Source: Halovivax sp. (GTDB taxonomy: Archaea; Halobacteriota; Halobacteria; Halobacteriales; Natrialbaceae). From it: a stretch of 28,273 nt of DNA. Below are positions 21,802 to 28,273 of the stretch, piece by piece. The DNA lies in contig SKPV01000135.1 of NCBI GenBank assembly GCA_007119345.1, forward strand, positions 1 through 28,273, in the 5' to 3' direction. Position 1 is the first letter of the stretch, and each line of letters opens with the position of its first letter. Under the pieces are notes generated by a model that saw only the letters and a program-made list of their open reading frames with translations, had not been told where the DNA came from and searched no databases. The position numbers and the translations under genes are program-made.

Positions 21802-22791
21802 GTGCAACTGAACGCGATCACGCTGGGCAACCACGAGTTCGAGGGGAAGAACAACACGTACCTCCTCGAATCGAACGGGACGGTCGCGCTGATCGACACG
21901 GGCATCCCGCGACCGTCGATCCGCGACGAACTCGCCGACGGCCTCGCCGCTCGCAACCGATCGTTCGCGGACGTCGACCTCGTGGTCCTCACGCACTTTC
22001 ACATCGACCACGCGGGGCTGGCCGGGGAGGTCGCCGAGGCCGCGGGTGGCGCCCCGGTACTCATCCACGAGGACGACGAACCGATGGTCCGCCACGACGA
22101 AGACGCCCTCGACGCCTACGACGACCTCCAGGAGCGACGGTTCGAGGAGTGGGGAATGCCGGCGGACAAGCGGACGGAGCTCCGCGAGTTCCTCGAGGAC
22201 GCTCCCGACATCGACGCGCCGGACGAGATCGAACCGATCGCCGACGGCGACGAGATCGAGATCGGCGACGTCTCGCTCGACGTCGTCCACTCGCCGGGGC
22301 ACACGGCCGGTCTCTGCTCGTTCGAGTTCGAACGCGACGGCGCCCGCGAGGCGTTCGTCGGCGACGTGATCCTTCCCGTCTACACCCCGAACGTCGGCGG
22401 CGCCGACCTCCGTCTCGACGGAGCGCTCGGGCACTACCTGGAGACGCTCGAACGGATCGCCGACCGCGACTACGATCGGGTCTGGCCCGGTCACCGCGAC
22501 GTCATCGACGATCCGACCGGGCGGGCCGAGACGATCCGCGAGCACCACCACGAGCGGACCGAGCGCGTCGTGAACGTCCTCCGGGAGGCGGCTCCCGCGA
22601 CCGCCTGGGAGGTCAGCGACGCACTCTTCGGCTCGCTCGAGAACATCCACATCCTGCACGGACCCGGGGAGGCGTTCGCCCACCTGGATCACCTGGCCGA
22701 CCACGACGTCGTCGAGCGTACCGACGAGGGCTATCGGCTCGTCGACGATGCGCCCGACATCGACCGGATCGTCGGCGCGTCATCGCGCTAA
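21802..22791 (+). CDS. MBL-fold metallo-hydrolase with C-terminal helical domain
   Basis: This 329-residue protein belongs to the metallo-beta-lactamase superfamily. The dinuclear metal site is complete: THFHIDHAG (HxHxDH, residues about 64-72), SPGHTAG, GDVILP and the final WPGHRDVI. The C-terminal 80 residues (RVVNVLREAAPATAWEVSDALFG ... HLDHLADHDVVERTDEGYRLVDD) look like a winged-helix module, as in the LACTB2-like/glyoxalase-II-like branch. It starts at GTG 21802 (MQLNAITLGNHEFEGKNNTYLL). It follows the crotonase gene by 52 bp on the same strand, and the context suggests a thioesterase or hydrolase acting on a CoA- or thiol-linked acid, though the substrate is not determined by sequence. 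Its 3' end faces the HMGS-like gene with only 17 bp between stop codons. Confidence 0.92.
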   Translation: MQLNAITLGNHEFEGKNNTYLLESNGTVALIDTGIPRPSIRDELADGLAARNRSFADVDLVVLTHFHIDHAGLAGEVAEAAGGAPVLIHEDDEPMVRHDEDALDAYDDLQERRFEEWGMPADKRTELREFLEDAPDIDAPDEIEPIADGDEIEIGDVSLDVVHSPGHTAGLCSFEFERDGAREAFVGDVILPVYTPNVGGADLRLDGALGHYLETLERIADRDYDRVWPGHRDVIDDPTGRAETIREHHHERTERVVNVLREAAPATAWEVSDALFGSLENIHILHGPGEAFAHLDHLADHDVVERTDEGYRLVDDAPDIDRIVGASSR

Positions 22792-22808
22792 GAGCGCGAC
22801 GCGACGAC

Positions 22809-24257
22809 TTATCGACGTGCGCGTTCCAGGACGGCTTTCCGCCCGTATCGCGGCATGCCCTCCTGAGTGTAGACGCGACGGATCGTGGTCTCGATGCGAT
22901 CTCCGATCTCGACGGCGTCCGTCTCGTCGGCGAGGACCTGCATCGGGAGGCTCACCGCTTCGTCGGTCGGGAACCGACCGCCGTCGTCCTCGCGGTCCGG
23001 CCCGTCGAGGGCGACGATCGCGCTGACGAACGAACCGCTCCTCGCCTGTTGTTCGACGAACTCCGGCGGGGCTCCGCCCTGCTCGATGACGGTCGTCGCC
23101 TCGACGGTACCGGTCCCCGGGAGCGTCACTTCCTCGTACGGAGCCAGTTCGTGACAGCCGACGCAGGCGCCGTCCGGCGGCAGGTTGAGACCGCCGCAGG
23201 ACGCACAGCGACCGGCGACCAGCCGGTGACGCTGCGGGAGCGACCGCCGCCAGGTCGGAACGCTGACGTAGGCTCCGCCGCCCTCGGGCTCGCCCGGCGT
23301 GATCTCGCCTCGCAGGCGAAGCGCCCCGGCGTAGGAGACGGTCTCGGTCCCCTCGAGGCGGGTTCGGACGGGGACGTCGTCGAGGTCGAGGACGGCGCCG
23401 CTCGCTTCGGCGCCGCTCCCGTAGCCGACGAGGAGCTGGTGAACGTGGCCGTCCGCGGCGGCGGATGCGAGCCCCAGCAGCGGACTCGCGACCCCGGCGT
23501 CGCCGACGTCGTGGACGACGGTGCCGGCGTGCACCCGCTCCGAAGAGACGCCCAGGGCGTCGCACGCCCGGTAGGGGAGCTTGCCGTCGGGCGCCTGAAG
23601 GGCCACGGCGTCGAGCGCCTCGGAATCGTACTCGAGCGCGTCGCCGACCGCCTCGACCGTCTCGACGAAGGCCGTTCGATCGTAGCTCGTGATCCCGAGC
23701 TCGCGCGTTTCGACCGCTCCGCGGGGTCGAAACCGCGTCCCGGGGTACGCGCCGATCGTCGAAGCGACGTCCCGGACCGACCCGGGGCCGTCCGCGGTCA
23801 GGACGAACGCGGCCGCGCCCGCTCCGGCCGCGCGTTCCAGGTCGCTGTCGGGGGCGCCCCGCGGCGCGTCGCTGGCGACGACGAGCGCCGGTTCTCCACC
23901 GCCGTCGAGGCCGGTCAGGAGCGCGTCGACCCCGGCAGCCGTGCTCCCGCTCAGCTGCGCGGCGTCGGCGTCGAGCCCGACGAAGCTCGCGAGCCGCGCG
24001 GATCCCGACTCCTCTTCCAGCGGGGGCGTCGTCGTCGCGAGAAGCAATCGACCGACGTTCGCGGGCGCGACGTCGGCCGCCTCGAGCGCCGCCGCCGCGG
24101 CCTCGTAGGCCATCGTCAGCGCGTCTTCGTCGGCATCGGGCACCGCCGTCCGCTCGATACCGGCCGGGCCGCCGGTCCCCCAGGCGTCGGCGATCTCCTC
24201 GCCCTCGAGTCGGATGCGCGGGACGTACGCGCTGACGCCGGCGATCCCGGACCTCAT
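22809..24257 (-). CDS. HMG-CoA-synthase-like protein fused to Zn-ribbon/OB (DUF35) domain; catalytic residues missing
   Basis: This 482-residue two-domain protein has an N-terminal thiolase-fold domain (1-340) matching archaeal HMG-CoA synthase: GIAGVSAYVPRIRL, DADEDALTMAYEAAAAALE, GDAGVASPLLGLASA and LLVGYGSGAEASG. The nucleophilic Cys expected in an ACKAGT-type segment is replaced: the segment is LSGSTAAGVDAL, with Thr106 (or Ser105). The His expected in FHxPxGK is Gln221 (LQAPDGKLP). The second domain (about 341-482) is a DUF35 module with zinc ribbon C351, C354, C365, C368 (CASC...CVGC) and an OB fold. The usual archaeal arrangement has thiolase, DUF35 and HMG-CoA synthase as a complex; here the last two are fused and the synthase site looks dead. 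The start ATG overlaps the thiolase stop (ATGA at 24254-24257). Confidence 0.88.
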   Translation of the reverse strand: MRSGIAGVSAYVPRIRLEGEEIADAWGTGGPAGIERTAVPDADEDALTMAYEAAAAALEAADVAPANVGRLLLATTTPPLEEESGSARLASFVGLDADAAQLSGSTAAGVDALLTGLDGGGEPALVVASDAPRGAPDSDLERAAGAGAAAFVLTADGPGSVRDVASTIGAYPGTRFRPRGAVETRELGITSYDRTAFVETVEAVGDALEYDSEALDAVALQAPDGKLPYRACDALGVSSERVHAGTVVHDVGDAGVASPLLGLASAAADGHVHQLLVGYGSGAEASGAVLDLDDVPVRTRLEGTETVSYAGALRLRGEITPGEPEGGGAYVSVPTWRRSLPQRHRLVAGRCASCGGLNLPPDGACVGCHELAPYEEVTLPGTGTVEATTVIEQGGAPPEFVEQQARSGSFVSAIVALDGPDREDDGGRFPTDEAVSLPMQVLADETDAVEIGDRIETTIRRVYTQEGMPRYGRKAVLERARR

Positions 24258-25432
24258 GCGCTCACCTCCCGTTCGTCCTCGAGGACGTGGACGACCGCCG
24301 CGCCGCCGCTGCCGCCGACGTTGTGGGCGAGGCCGACCGCCGCACCGTCCACCTGTCGATCGCCCGCGCGGCCGAGGAGCTGGTCCGCGAGCTCGACCAG
24401 CTGGCCGGCGCCCGTCGCCCCGATCGGGTGGCCCTTGGACTTGAGGCCGCCGCTGGGGTTCACCGGAAGCTCCCCGTCGAGTCCGGTCGCGCCGTTCTCG
24501 ACGAGCCGGTGCGCCTCGCCCCGCTCCGCGAAGCCGAGGTCCTCGTAGGCGACGAGCTCGGCGATGGCGAAACAATCGTGGACTTCGGCGACGTCGACGT
24601 CGGCGGCGCCGTAGCCGCTCGCGTCGTAGGCGCTTTGGGCGGCCCTCCTGGACGCGGGGATTTCGGTGTACGATCGGCGATCGGCGAGGCCGACGCGGTC
24701 GCTGGCCGCGCCGACGCCCGCCACCCGGATCCGCTCGTCGGTGTACTCGCCGACGACGTCCTCGCTCGCCAGCAGCATCGTCGCGGCTCCGTCGGAGGTC
24801 GGACAGCAGTGATAGAGGTTGAGCGGATCCGCGACCGTCGGCGCGTCGACGGCGTCCTCGAGCGAGCAGGGGAATCCGAGGTGTGCTTTCGGATTCATCG
24901 CGCCGTTCTCGTGGTTCTTTACCGCGATCCGTGAGAGGTGCTCGGGCGTCGCGTCGTACGCCTCGAAGTAGGCGCTCGCCAGCTGGGCGTAGACGCCCGC
25001 GAAGGTCGTGCCAGTCGTGCGCTCCCACTCGGTTTCACCGCTGACGCCGAGCCAGTACTTGGTGACGTCGCTCGAGAGGTCGGTCATCACCTCGAAGCCG
25101 CCCGCCAGGACGACGTCGGCCATCCCGGAGCGTATCGCCTGGACGGCCTGTCGGACGGCGTAGCCGCCCGCGGCGCAGGCGTTCTCGATGCGGCTGCACG
25201 GAACGCCGTGCAGGCCGACGTGTTCGGTGACGGCGGGCCCGGAGAGGCCGAGCTGGCGACCGCCGACGCCGAGCGTTCCCACCACCGCCTCGTCGATCTC
25301 GTCGGGATCGACGCCCTTCGGGACGGCTTCGAGCGTCCGCTCGTAGGCCGTCGCGAAGAGCGACCGGTAGCTCTCGTCGGGGAAGGCACCGAACGCGGTC
25401 TGGCCGCCCCCGATCACGTAGACGTCTCGCAT
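24254..25432 (-). CDS. Thiolase family acyl-CoA acetyltransferase, SCP2-like, Cys-type
   Basis: This 392-residue thiolase is of the archaeal/SCP2-like group. It should condense or cleave acyl-CoA with acetyl-CoA. The nucleophile lies in SRIENACAAGGYAVRQA (Cys86), and the C-terminal blocks are VAEVHDCFAIAELVAYEDLG (HDCF) and SGGLKSKGHPIGATGAGQ, then HNVGGSGG. These suggest an intact site. It starts at ATG 25432 (MRDVYVIGGGQTAFG) and is the first gene of a two-gene operon with the HMGS-like/DUF35 fusion, coupled by a 4-bp overlap. The pairing implies a physical complex through the DUF35 domain. Thiolase-like proteins paired with DUF35 can also be retro-aldolases (for example Ltp2-type in steroid breakdown), which cannot be excluded. 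Confidence 0.92.
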   Translation of the reverse strand: MRDVYVIGGGQTAFGAFPDESYRSLFATAYERTLEAVPKGVDPDEIDEAVVGTLGVGGRQLGLSGPAVTEHVGLHGVPCSRIENACAAGGYAVRQAVQAIRSGMADVVLAGGFEVMTDLSSDVTKYWLGVSGETEWERTTGTTFAGVYAQLASAYFEAYDATPEHLSRIAVKNHENGAMNPKAHLGFPCSLEDAVDAPTVADPLNLYHCCPTSDGAATMLLASEDVVGEYTDERIRVAGVGAASDRVGLADRRSYTEIPASRRAAQSAYDASGYGAADVDVAEVHDCFAIAELVAYEDLGFAERGEAHRLVENGATGLDGELPVNPSGGLKSKGHPIGATGAGQLVELADQLLGRAGDRQVDGAAVGLAHNVGGSGGAAVVHVLEDEREVSA

Positions 25433-25471
25433 ACCGGAAGCTCCCCCGCGACAGACAAGATACCTTCGGAC

Positions 25472-25567
25472 CCGGGTGGTTTCGCCACCCGGACACTCGG
25501 CGGTTCCGTGGGTCGTGAACCCGGCGGTTTTGTCACCCGGGGGCTCGGCGAGTTCGTGATTCGGGAC
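25472..25567. repeat. 48-bp direct repeat, two degenerate copies, between divergent thiolase genes
   Basis: Units at 25472-25519 and 25520-25567 share most positions. Both begin CC(G/C)GG(T/C)GGTTT and both contain ACCCGG and CTCGGCG. The pair fills much of the 231-bp spacer between the two divergent thiolase start codons. The period is a multiple of three, so it reads as two similar 16-residue peptides in one plus-strand frame, but there is no other sign of coding there. Confidence 0.6.
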
Positions 25568-25632
25568 GAAGTCGATACCCCGATCGCCCGGGGATCCGGC
25601 GCATCGCCGGTCTCCCTCGCCCGATCCCTACC

Positions 25633-25640
25633 GTTTAACA
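25633..25640 (+). promoter_or_regulatory. TATA-like box for the Ser-type ketothiolase genes
   Basis: GTTTAACA is centred about 27 bp before ATG 25664. The spacing is right for a leaderless transcript, and the box supports ATG 25664 as start over the long upstream open frame. Confidence 0.55.
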
Positions 25641-25663
25641 CCGCGTTCGTAGACGTTGTAAAC

Positions 25664-26818
25664 ATGGAACGTGTCGCAATCATCGGTGCGTCGATGACCC
25701 AGTTCGGCCGGCGAGAGAGCTGGATCCGCGAACTGCTCGCCGAGGCCGGTACCGAGTGCCTGGCCGACGCGGGGGTCGAAGGGGACGCCGTCGACCACCT
25801 GTACGTCGCGAACATGGCCAGCGGGGAGTTCGAGGGCCAGACGGGGATCATGAACGCGCTCGCCCACGACCTCGACTTGCTGCCGGCCTACACGGAGCGA
25901 GTCGACCAGACGAGCTCGAGCGGCGGAGCCGGCATCTACGCGGCCTGGCGATCGGTCGCCAGCGGCGCCAGCGAGATGTCGCTACTCGTCGGGGGCGAGA
26001 AGATGACTCACCGATCGACCGCCGAATCGACCGATATCATCGCCTCGATCACCCACCCGGTGGAGTACAAGCACGGGGTCACCCTCCCGTCGTTCGCGGG
26101 GCTGACGGCCAGATACTACCTCGATCGCTTCGACGCGCCCAGGGAGAGCCTCGCGCGGGTGGCGGCGAAGAATCACAAGAACGGCGTCGACAACCCCAAG
26201 GCGCAGTTTCGGAAGGAAGTCGACGTGGAGACGATCCTCGAGTCGCCGATCGTCGCCGACCCGCTCAGGCTGTACGACTTCTGTCCGATCACCGACGGTT
26301 CCGCGGCGCTGTTGTTCTGCCCGGAATCCGTCGCGAAAGCGCACGCCGACGAGTACGTCGTCGTGGCCGGGGTCGACGGCGCGACCGACACCCACGTCGT
26401 CCACGAGCGCGAGGATCCGACGACGATGGCCGGCGTGGTCGAGAGCGGGAAGGGCGCCTACGAGCTGAGCGGCTACGGCCCCGAGGACGTCGACGTCGCC
26501 GAACTGCACGACATGTTCACGATCCTCGAGTTCCTCCAGATGGAGGGGCTCGGGTTCGCCGAGAAGGGGGAGGCCTGGAAACTCGTCGAGGAGGGGTACA
26601 CGGAGAAGGACGGCGAGCTCCCGATCAACACCTCGGGCGGGCTCAAGTCGAAGGGCCACCCGCTGGGCGCCAGCGGCGTCGCCCAGGGCGTCGAGATCTA
26701 CGAACAGCTGACGGGCGAAGCCGGGCCGCGGCAGGTCGACGCCGACGTCGGCCTCTGCTGTAACGTGGGCGGGTTCGGTAACTGTGTCATCACCACCATC
26801 ATGGAGGCCGCAGCATGA
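25664..26818 (+). CDS. Haloarchaeal-type beta-ketothiolase alpha (catalytic) subunit, Ser-type
   Basis: This 384-residue thiolase has Ser instead of Cys at the nucleophile position: DQTSSSGGAGIYAAW, where Ser84 aligns with Cys of the conventional ENACAAGG. The other catalytic positions are His282 (VAELHDMFTI) and His332 (SKGHPLGASG). A Ser-His-His triad is known from the haloarchaeal two-subunit beta-ketothiolases (PhaA and BktB of Haloferax mediterranei), which supply 3-ketoacyl-CoA for polyhydroxyalkanoate synthesis. The following gene is an OB-fold subunit, as in those enzymes. So the substitution is a family trait, not damage. It starts at ATG 25664 (MERVAIIGASMTQFG). The role may be PHA precursor supply or general acetoacetyl-CoA metabolism; no PHA synthase is in this window. 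The beta gene overlaps its stop by 4 bp. Confidence 0.93.
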   Translation: MERVAIIGASMTQFGRRESWIRELLAEAGTECLADAGVEGDAVDHLYVANMASGEFEGQTGIMNALAHDLDLLPAYTERVDQTSSSGGAGIYAAWRSVASGASEMSLLVGGEKMTHRSTAESTDIIASITHPVEYKHGVTLPSFAGLTARYYLDRFDAPRESLARVAAKNHKNGVDNPKAQFRKEVDVETILESPIVADPLRLYDFCPITDGSAALLFCPESVAKAHADEYVVVAGVDGATDTHVVHEREDPTTMAGVVESGKGAYELSGYGPEDVDVAELHDMFTILEFLQMEGLGFAEKGEAWKLVEEGYTEKDGELPINTSGGLKSKGHPLGASGVAQGVEIYEQLTGEAGPRQVDADVGLCCNVGGFGNCVITTIMEAAA

Positions 26819-27180
26819 CCATGGACGCGTTCCGGTACGAGGACGGATCGATCGGCTACCCCGGTCACCCGGTCGGACCGAACGGCTCGGACCCGGTCGA
26901 TACGGTCGACCTCAGCGAGTACACGGCGGAGGTGGTCACCTGGACGACCAGCACCGCGACGCCGCCCGGCGTCCGCGAGCCGAACCCGCTCGCCATCGTC
27001 GAGTTCGACGTCGACGGCGAGGCCGTTCGCGCGATCGGCCAGCTGACGACCGACGAGATCGAGATCGGCGAGGAGGTTCGCCCGGTTCACGTCGAGGAAC
27101 TCCGGACGCCGGGAGCGGGGATTCGCGAACCGGATAGCCAGGAGTGGGACGGCTACCGGTTCGAACCGGTTTCGGACTGA
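26815..27180 (+). CDS. Beta-ketothiolase beta subunit, OB-fold (DUF35-like) protein
   Basis: This 121-residue protein is the OB-fold partner of the Ser-type thiolase. It shows an N-terminal MDAFRYEDGSIGYPGHPVGPNG segment followed by OB-like strands (AEVVTWTTSTATPPG, LAIVEFDVDGEAVRAIGQL, IGEEVRPVHVEELRTP). Unlike the DUF35 domain of the neighbouring fusion, it has no zinc-ribbon cysteines. In the Haloferax mediterranei enzymes a beta subunit of this kind is needed for thiolase activity. It starts at ATG 26815, overlapping the alpha stop codon (ATGA), and a second ATG two codons later (26821) is possible. Its last 28 bp overlap the 3' end of the convergent coiled-coil gene. Confidence 0.9.
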   Translation: MTMDAFRYEDGSIGYPGHPVGPNGSDPVDTVDLSEYTAEVVTWTTSTATPPGVREPNPLAIVEFDVDGEAVRAIGQLTTDEIEIGEEVRPVHVEELRTPGAGIREPDSQEWDGYRFEPVSD

Positions 27181-28271
27181 TCGTCGTCGCCGGGATCGTC
27201 CGCGCTCGCTCCGCCCGATTCGTCCGTTCCGTCGGAACCGTCCTCAGGTTCGTCCGTTCCGTCGGAACCGTCCTCAGGTTCGTCCGTTCCGTCGGAAATG
27301 TCCCCTGATTCGTTCGCTCCGTTGGTACCCCCTCCGGATTCGTTCGTTCCGTCGGAAACGCCCCTGGATTCGTCCGTTCCGTCGGTGGCGCCCTCGGATT
27401 CGTCGGTCGGGTCGCTCCTCGCGTTCTCGGACCCGCTCGCTCGATCGTCGGATGCCGGACCGGGAGCGTCGTCATCGTCGGAGGTGGTGGGGCGAACGGT
27501 CGGGTCACCAGCGGTCGGCTCGGAGTTTCCGTCGGGCGCCGACGGGTCCGTCCGTTCGGTGTCGGGACCCGGCTCTTCGGATTCGGCGTCCCTCCCGTAC
27601 CGCTCTTTTAGCGTCTCGAGCTCCGCATCCACGTCCACTTCCGGACCCTTCCGCGAGTCGCTCGCCGGCCCCCCGGTCCCGGACTCGTCCGCGTCCTCGG
27701 CCGTAGATCCCCGGCTCCCGGGCCCGTCGCCGTCCGAGTCGTCGTCGATCTCGATCCGCCTCGCTCCCGCCGGCGACTCGCGGGTGGACTCGTCGGCCAC
27801 GTCGGCGAGTCGTCGGTCGACTTCGTCTCGAAGGGCCCTCGTCCGTTCGACCAGGTCGCGGGAAGCGACGTCCTCCCGGTCGCTCGCGACGTTCCGCTGC
27901 AGAGCGGCCAGGGCGGCGTCGAGCTGGTCGAGCGTCGACCGACCGAGGTCGGCGGCCCGCTCTCGGGAGCGGTCGCTCGCCTCGTTCGCCCGATCCCGGG
28001 CGTCGCGCCCCCGTCTGACCACACGCAGCCCGCGCTGGGCGGTCTCGAGCGCGCGGACGTTCGCCTCCAGCACGGCGATGAGTGCGGGAATCGCCACTTC
28101 GTCGGCGGCCCTGAGCAGCTCGTCCGGCCGCGGCGGTCGGGGGAACCCGGGTTGGGGCGGTCGGGGGAACCCGGGTCGCGGCCGGCGTCGCTCGGCGTCG
28201 AGTTCGTCCCGTAGGTCCCGGATCGCCTCGGCGAGCTCCGCGATCGCTTCGGCGAGATCGTCGTCGCTCAT
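27153..28271 (-). CDS. Coiled-coil acidic protein with decapeptide-repeat tail, unknown function
   Basis: I do not recognise this 372-residue protein. It starts MSDDDLAEAIAELAEAIRDLRDEL, a short amphipathic helix, then a Pro-rich hinge with PGFPRPPQ and PGFPRPPR in tandem (24-bp DNA repeat at about 28132-28177), then a helical region of about 110 residues (ADEVAIPALIAVLEANVRALETAQ ... LDQLDAALAALQRNVASDRED). From about residue 165 it is low-complexity and acidic, with one short ordered-looking island (ELETLKERYGRD), ending in seven decapeptides of the DGTDESxGxS type. There is no signal peptide; one moderately hydrophobic helix (IPALIAVLEANV) is too polar for a membrane anchor. Start is ATG 28271, at the window edge, so a longer form upstream cannot be excluded. 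It is convergent with the ketothiolase genes and overlaps them by 28 bp. Confidence 0.75.
   Translation of the reverse strand: MSDDDLAEAIAELAEAIRDLRDELDAERRRPRPGFPRPPQPGFPRPPRPDELLRAADEVAIPALIAVLEANVRALETAQRGLRVVRRGRDARDRANEASDRSRERAADLGRSTLDQLDAALAALQRNVASDREDVASRDLVERTRALRDEVDRRLADVADESTRESPAGARRIEIDDDSDGDGPGSRGSTAEDADESGTGGPASDSRKGPEVDVDAELETLKERYGRDAESEEPGPDTERTDPSAPDGNSEPTAGDPTVRPTTSDDDDAPGPASDDRASGSENARSDPTDESEGATDGTDESRGVSDGTNESGGGTNGANESGDISDGTDEPEDGSDGTDEPEDGSDGTDESGGASADDPGDDDQSETGSNR
27155..27170. repeat. Perfect 16-bp palindrome in the convergent gene overlap
   Basis: ACCGGTTCGAACCGGT is identical to its reverse complement. It lies inside the 28-bp overlap of two convergent genes, so both transcripts would carry a small hairpin (loop TTCG or TTCGAA) at their ends. 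It may act as a two-way transcription end or just reflect codon choice in both frames. Confidence 0.5.
27204..27413 (-). repeat. 30-bp in-frame tandem repeat, seven copies, in the coiled-coil protein gene
   Basis: Seven decapeptide units follow one another (DPTDESEGAT, DGTDESRGVS, DGTNESGGGT, NGANESGDIS, DGTDEPEDGS twice, DGTDESGGAS). The two DGTDEPEDGS units are identical at DNA level over 30 bp, suggesting recent duplication. On the plus strand the core is TCGTCCGTTCCGTCGGAA. Confidence 0.88.
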
Positions 28272-28273
28272 AC

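Noticed and set aside
24938..25663. Extension of the Ser-type thiolase upstream of ATG 25664
   Set aside because: It runs antisense through the Cys-type thiolase and the repeat spacer; the thiolase N-terminal motif begins exactly at MERVAIIGAS.
25913..25915. Thiolase inactivated by loss of the catalytic Cys
   Set aside because: Ser at this position with two His is the known triad of haloarchaeal two-subunit beta-ketothiolases, and the OB-fold partner is present.

Overview
The window reads as a chromosomal segment of a halophilic archaeon (class Halobacteria). The evidence is very high GC, proteins rich in Asp and Glu, and archaeal-only gene sets: the rpa1-rpap1-rpe operon, a Cdc48-type AAA ATPase, a CDP-archaeol-pathway decarboxylase, a stand-alone RibD-like reductase and a two-subunit haloarchaeal beta-ketothiolase. 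TATA-like boxes lie about 25-30 bp before many start codons, which fits mostly leaderless transcription. I see no tRNA, rRNA, CRISPR array, insertion sequence or integrase; it looks like core chromosome rather than an island.

Layout. 1-2.8 kb: 3' part of a cdc48 gene, a MazG-like pyrophosphohydrolase and an archaetidylserine decarboxylase carrying a repeated acidic insert. 3.0-10.2 kb (all minus strand): an Lhr-family helicase, a small acidic protein, and the single-stranded-DNA-binding operon rpa1-rpap1-rpe. 10.3-13.9 kb: a riboflavin/F420-pathway reductase, a TraB-like protein, a spacer full of tandem repeats, a YcgL-type nucleotidyltransferase and a divergent HD-domain phosphohydrolase. 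14.0-18.8 kb: a two-gene formate dehydrogenase operon whose diaphorase-like subunit has lost most recognisable FMN/NADH and N3 iron-sulfur residues. 19.2-20.6 kb: msrA and a Tat-exported acidic protein. 20.9-27.2 kb: an acyl-CoA/beta-keto-acid cluster made of a PaaG-like crotonase, an MBL-fold hydrolase, an HMG-CoA-synthase-like protein fused to a Zn-ribbon/OB (DUF35) domain, a Cys-type thiolase and, divergently, a Ser-type ketothiolase alpha subunit with its OB-fold beta subunit. 27.2-28.3 kb: a coiled-coil protein with a decapeptide-repeat tail.

The most interesting signals are two apparent pseudo-enzymes kept as operon partners of intact enzymes. One is the FdhB/NuoF-like subunit beside an intact Cys-type FdhA. 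The other is the HMG-CoA-synthase-like/DUF35 fusion, lacking the expected Cys and His, beside an intact thiolase. A second theme is an unusual density of short tandem repeats of unrelated sequence and different period (18, 19, 23, 26, 27, 48 and 50 bp) in intergenic spacers, with in-frame 21-bp and 30-bp repeats inside two genes. All assignments rest on reading motifs by eye; no database search was possible.
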